A stretch of DNA of 64,000 nt from Micromonospora ferruginea (GTDB lineage Bacteria > Actinomycetota > Actinomycetes > Mycobacteriales > Micromonosporaceae), in NCBI RefSeq assembly GCF_013694245.2, contig NZ_CP059322.2:5277001-5341000 (forward strand), written 5' to 3'. Position numbers and translations under genes: made by a program. Positions 62,143 through 64,000 of the stretch are shown in pieces. Every line of letters begins with the position of its first letter. The stretch's first letter is position 1. The notes beneath the pieces were generated by a model, which made no database searches, was not told the origin of the DNA, and saw only the letters and a list, made by a program, of their open reading frames with translations.

Positions 62143-62158
62143 TCGAACACGTGTACGA
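62143..62158. promoter_or_regulatory. Candidate LexA (SOS) box
   Basis: TCGAAC-ACGT-GTACGA differs by one base from the actinobacterial SOS box TCGAAC-N4-GTTCGA. It directly abuts the PPOX -10 box and lies 51 nt before dcd. Confidence 0.55.
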
Positions 62159-62196
62159 GAGTGCAGTCCGACACGCAGGTCACCCGTACCGGTCGC

Positions 62197-62202
62197 TATG
62201 GT
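62197..62202 (+). promoter_or_regulatory. -10 box (TATGGT) of leaderless dcd
   Basis: TATGGT lies 6 nt before ATG 62209. Confidence 0.55.
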
Positions 62203-62208
62203 GTTCCG

Positions 62209-62787
62209 ATGCTGCTCTCCGACCGCGACCTGGTCTCCGAGATCAAGGCGGGCACGCTCGCGCTGGAGCCCTTCGAGCCCACGCTGGTGCAGCCGTCCAG
62301 CATCGACGTACGCCTGGACCGGTTGTTCCGGGTCTTCAACAACCATCTCTACACCCACATCGACCCGTCGATGCAGCAGGACGACCTGACGTCGATGGTG
62401 GAGGTGCCGGAGGGGCAGCCGTTCGTGCTGCACCCCGGGGAGTTCGTGCTCGCCTCCACGTTGGAGGTCATCTCGTTGGGCGACCAGCTCGCCGGCCGGC
62501 TGGAGGGCAAGTCGTCCCTGGGCCGGCTCGGCCTGCTGACCCACTCCACGGCCGGCTTCATCGATCCGGGCTTCTCCGGCCACGTCACGCTGGAGCTGTC
62601 CAACGTGGCGAACCTGCCGATCACGCTCTGGCCGGGCATGAAGATCGGCCAGTTGTGCATCTTCCGGCTGTCCTCGCCGGCCGAGCACCCGTACGGCTCG
62701 GCCGTCTACGGTTCGCGCTACCAGGGCCAGCGCGGCCCGACGCCGAGCCGCTCCTGGCAGAGCTGGCGCACCTGGCCGACGCGCTGA
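62209..62787 (+). CDS. dcd: dCTP deaminase (dUMP-forming type)
   Basis: 192 residues. Signatures: MLLSDRDLVSEI, PSSIDVRLDRLFRVFNN, LEGKSSLGRLGLLTHSTAG and GFIDPGFSGHVTLELSN. In actinobacteria this enzyme removes the amino group of dCTP and, in the bifunctional form, also cleaves to dUMP, supplying dTMP and lowering dUTP. The long ARXXG-like region and length fit the bifunctional type; this is inference. ATG 62209 follows a TATGGT box by 6 nt. It converges on the NlpC gene across palindrome copy D. Confidence 0.94.
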   Translation: MLLSDRDLVSEIKAGTLALEPFEPTLVQPSSIDVRLDRLFRVFNNHLYTHIDPSMQQDDLTSMVEVPEGQPFVLHPGEFVLASTLEVISLGDQLAGRLEGKSSLGRLGLLTHSTAGFIDPGFSGHVTLELSNVANLPITLWPGMKIGQLCIFRLSSPAEHPYGSAVYGSRYQGQRGPTPSRSWQSWRTWPTR

Positions 62788-62801
62788 CGATCTCCGCCGC
62801 T

Positions 62802-62855
62802 GTTAAGCGGGGCCCCCGCCTATGCAGAATGCGTTAAGCGGGGGCCCCTCCTTAC
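62802..62855. repeat. Convergent-junction palindrome, copy D
   Basis: GCGGGGCCCCCGC and GCGGGGGCCCCTC arms surround CTATGCAGAATGCGTTAA. It lies between the dcd stop (62787) and the stop of the NlpC gene (62859-62861). Confidence 0.8.
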
Positions 62856-62858
62856 ATC

Positions 62859-63893
62859 TCAGCCGGGGCGGCCGTAACTGTTGATGTCGCCGTCGTCGTA
62901 CCGCTTCATGGTGATGGGCTTGCCGGACTGGGAGGCGTGCACCACCCAGCCGTCGCCGACGTACATCCCGACGTGGTGCAGGTCGCCGTAGTAGAAGACC
63001 AGGTCACCGGCGCGCAGCTCGGCGCGGCTGACCCGCTTCGTCACGTCGTGCTGCTGCCGGGCGTTGTGCGGCAGCGAGACCCCGGCCTTGGCCCAGGCGG
63101 CCATGGTCAGGCCGGAGCAGTCGAAGTGGTCCGGGCCGGCGGCGCCCCAGACGTAGATCTTGCCGATCTGGGCGCAGGCGAACTTGACCGCCACGCCGGC
63201 CGCGCCGCCGGGATACCCGGACGGGCAGGGGGCCGGACGCAGCTTGCCGCCACCGCCGTTGCCGTACACCTTGAGCCGCAGCTTCTGCAGCCTGGCGATC
63301 TCGGCGTCGATCTGCTTCTTCTTCGCCGCGAGCTGCGCCTCGGTGCGGCTCAGGTCGGCGACCATCGCGTCCAGCGGCTTCTTCTTCGCGGCCAGCTCGT
63401 CGCGCAGCTCGGCGATGTCGTGCACCTGCTCCTGCTGGTGGTGCGCGAAGCGGTCGAGCATCTCCAGGCCGCTGACCAGCTCGCTCGGCGAGCGGCTGCC
63501 CAGTAGCGCGTTGACGGTGGAGAGGTTGTCGCCCTTGTACGCGTCGGCGGCGAGCCCGCCGACCTGCCCCAGCGCGGCGTCCACCCGGGCCTGGAGCGGG
63601 GCGATCTGCTTACCGAGCGCGTCGGCCTGCCGGCGCCGCGCGGCGAGCTGCTCGCGGACGGAGTTGACCTGCTCGATGACGGGTTCGAGCTTGTTCCAGT
63701 CGCGGTCGATCTGGGCCTCGATCTCGGCGACCGAGGGTTCGGCGTGGGCCGCCGTCGCGCCACCGGTCAGGACGACCGCGGCGCCGACCAGGGCGGCGAG
63801 TGTGGTGGTGCAGCGGGACCAGCGGGAACGCGGCACGACGGCGGACCGGTCGGCAGACCGGCTCGACGTCGGCCGCGGGGCATGGAGTGCCAC
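62859..63893 (-). CDS. Secreted NlpC/P60 peptidoglycan endopeptidase with coiled coil
   Basis: 344 residues: basic start and signal peptide (about 27-51, ending AAHAEP), a long coiled coil (about 55-215, VNSVREQLAARRRQADALGK and later AAKKKQIDAEIARLQKL), a Gly-rich linker and a C-terminal NlpC/P60 domain with catalytic Cys in HFDCSGLTMAAW and His in DLHHVGMYVGDG. RipA/CwlO-like proteins of this type cut peptide cross-bridges during growth and division. GTG 63893 has AAGGAG 12 nt upstream. A c-di-AMP riboswitch precedes it. Confidence 0.93.
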   Translation of the reverse strand: MALHAPRPTSSRSADRSAVVPRSRWSRCTTTLAALVGAAVVLTGGATAAHAEPSVAEIEAQIDRDWNKLEPVIEQVNSVREQLAARRRQADALGKQIAPLQARVDAALGQVGGLAADAYKGDNLSTVNALLGSRSPSELVSGLEMLDRFAHHQQEQVHDIAELRDELAAKKKPLDAMVADLSRTEAQLAAKKKQIDAEIARLQKLRLKVYGNGGGGKLRPAPCPSGYPGGAAGVAVKFACAQIGKIYVWGAAGPDHFDCSGLTMAAWAKAGVSLPHNARQQHDVTKRVSRAELRAGDLVFYYGDLHHVGMYVGDGWVVHASQSGKPITMKRYDDGDINSYGRPG

Positions 63894-63918
63894 CGGGCGT
63901 CCGTACTCCTTCGTCTGA

Positions 63919-64000
63919 CCGCCTACCGGGTTAGCTGACGGGTTCGGGCGGGAAGGGAGCCGCCCTACCGCAGTGGCTGCGGATTCACCCCAGGTACCTG
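63919..64000 (-). promoter_or_regulatory. c-di-AMP (ydaO/yuaA) riboswitch, 3' part; cut by window end
   Basis: On the minus strand the conserved ydaO blocks are GGGGTGAATCCGCA, GCGGTAGGGCGG and CGAACCCGTCAGCTAACC followed by CGGTAGGCGG. It ends 25 nt before the NlpC/P60 start codon. Control of wall hydrolases by this riboswitch is well known in actinobacteria. The 5' part lies beyond base 64000. Confidence 0.88.

Overview
The window is 64 kb of very GC-rich chromosomal DNA with strong G/C preference at third codon positions. It carries HspR/HAIR heat-shock control, an F420-type LLM oxidoreductase, an encoded-CCA tRNA, a dCTP deaminase of the actinobacterial bifunctional type, many 4-nt GTGA/ATGA gene overlaps, and many starts that look leaderless behind TANNNT -10 boxes. 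Together these point to an actinomycete, most likely of the Micromonosporaceae; the genus is inference. There are no insertion sequences, prophage genes, rRNA or CRISPR arrays. It reads as stable core chromosome.

Layout. 1-5.3 kb: end of an LPITG-anchored surface protein, the RNA-repair pair hen1-pnkp, and a DedA protein. 5.4-14.9 kb (all minus): an ArsR regulator, pyrE, an SDR, three poorly known membrane proteins, then a tightly overlapped operon of membrane spermidine-synthase-like SpeE, an unknown anchored protein, DUF350, DUF4247, DUF2617 and DUF4178. 15-19.9 kb: clpB behind a HAIR box, and a TetR regulator divergent from an epoxide hydrolase. 20-23.2 kb: a minimal GntR regulator, a KhtT/KhtU-like K+/H+ antiporter pair and small hypotheticals. 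23.4-27.8 kb: the dnaK-grpE-dnaJ-hspR operon. 28-31.5 kb: two overlapping membrane GTPases divergent from dnaK. 34.1-37.8 kb: a three-gene 2-oxoacid dehydrogenase (E1 alpha, E1 beta, E2). 38-41.5 kb: a 45-residue conserved-looking small protein and a large repeat-rich membrane protein broken by a one-base frameshift. 41.6-46.6 kb: a thioredoxin-NHL protein, 5-oxoprolinase pxpBCA and a hemolysin III homologue. 46.7-50 kb: two DUF6458 paralogues around a SixA phosphatase, then an acyl-CoA dehydrogenase. 50-64 kb: a SpoIIE-type phosphatase, RlpA, a mixed set of small enzymes, a MerR-PP2C fusion, NUDIX and LysR genes, tRNA-Gly(CCC), a secreted M43 metalloprotease, dcd, and an NlpC/P60 hydrolase whose leader is a c-di-AMP (ydaO) riboswitch cut by the window edge.

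How parts work together. HspR, the last gene of the dnaK operon, should repress both dnaK and clpB through the HAIR boxes seen at each promoter. Hen1 and Pnkp form the known RNA end-healing, sealing and 2'-O-methylation module. PxpABC is a complete 5-oxoprolinase. The c-di-AMP riboswitch and the RCK_C-type antiporter subunit may both answer to c-di-AMP.

The most unusual signals are: (1) four copies of a palindromic element with a conserved loop (GCATTCTGC or its complement), each exactly between two convergent genes; (2) the SpeE-DUF350-DUF4247-DUF2617-DUF4178 operon, a conserved-looking system without an established function; (3) the widespread leaderless-promoter architecture; (4) a MerR-PP2C one-protein regulator with an internal start; (5) an SOS-box-like site between dcd and a PPOX gene.
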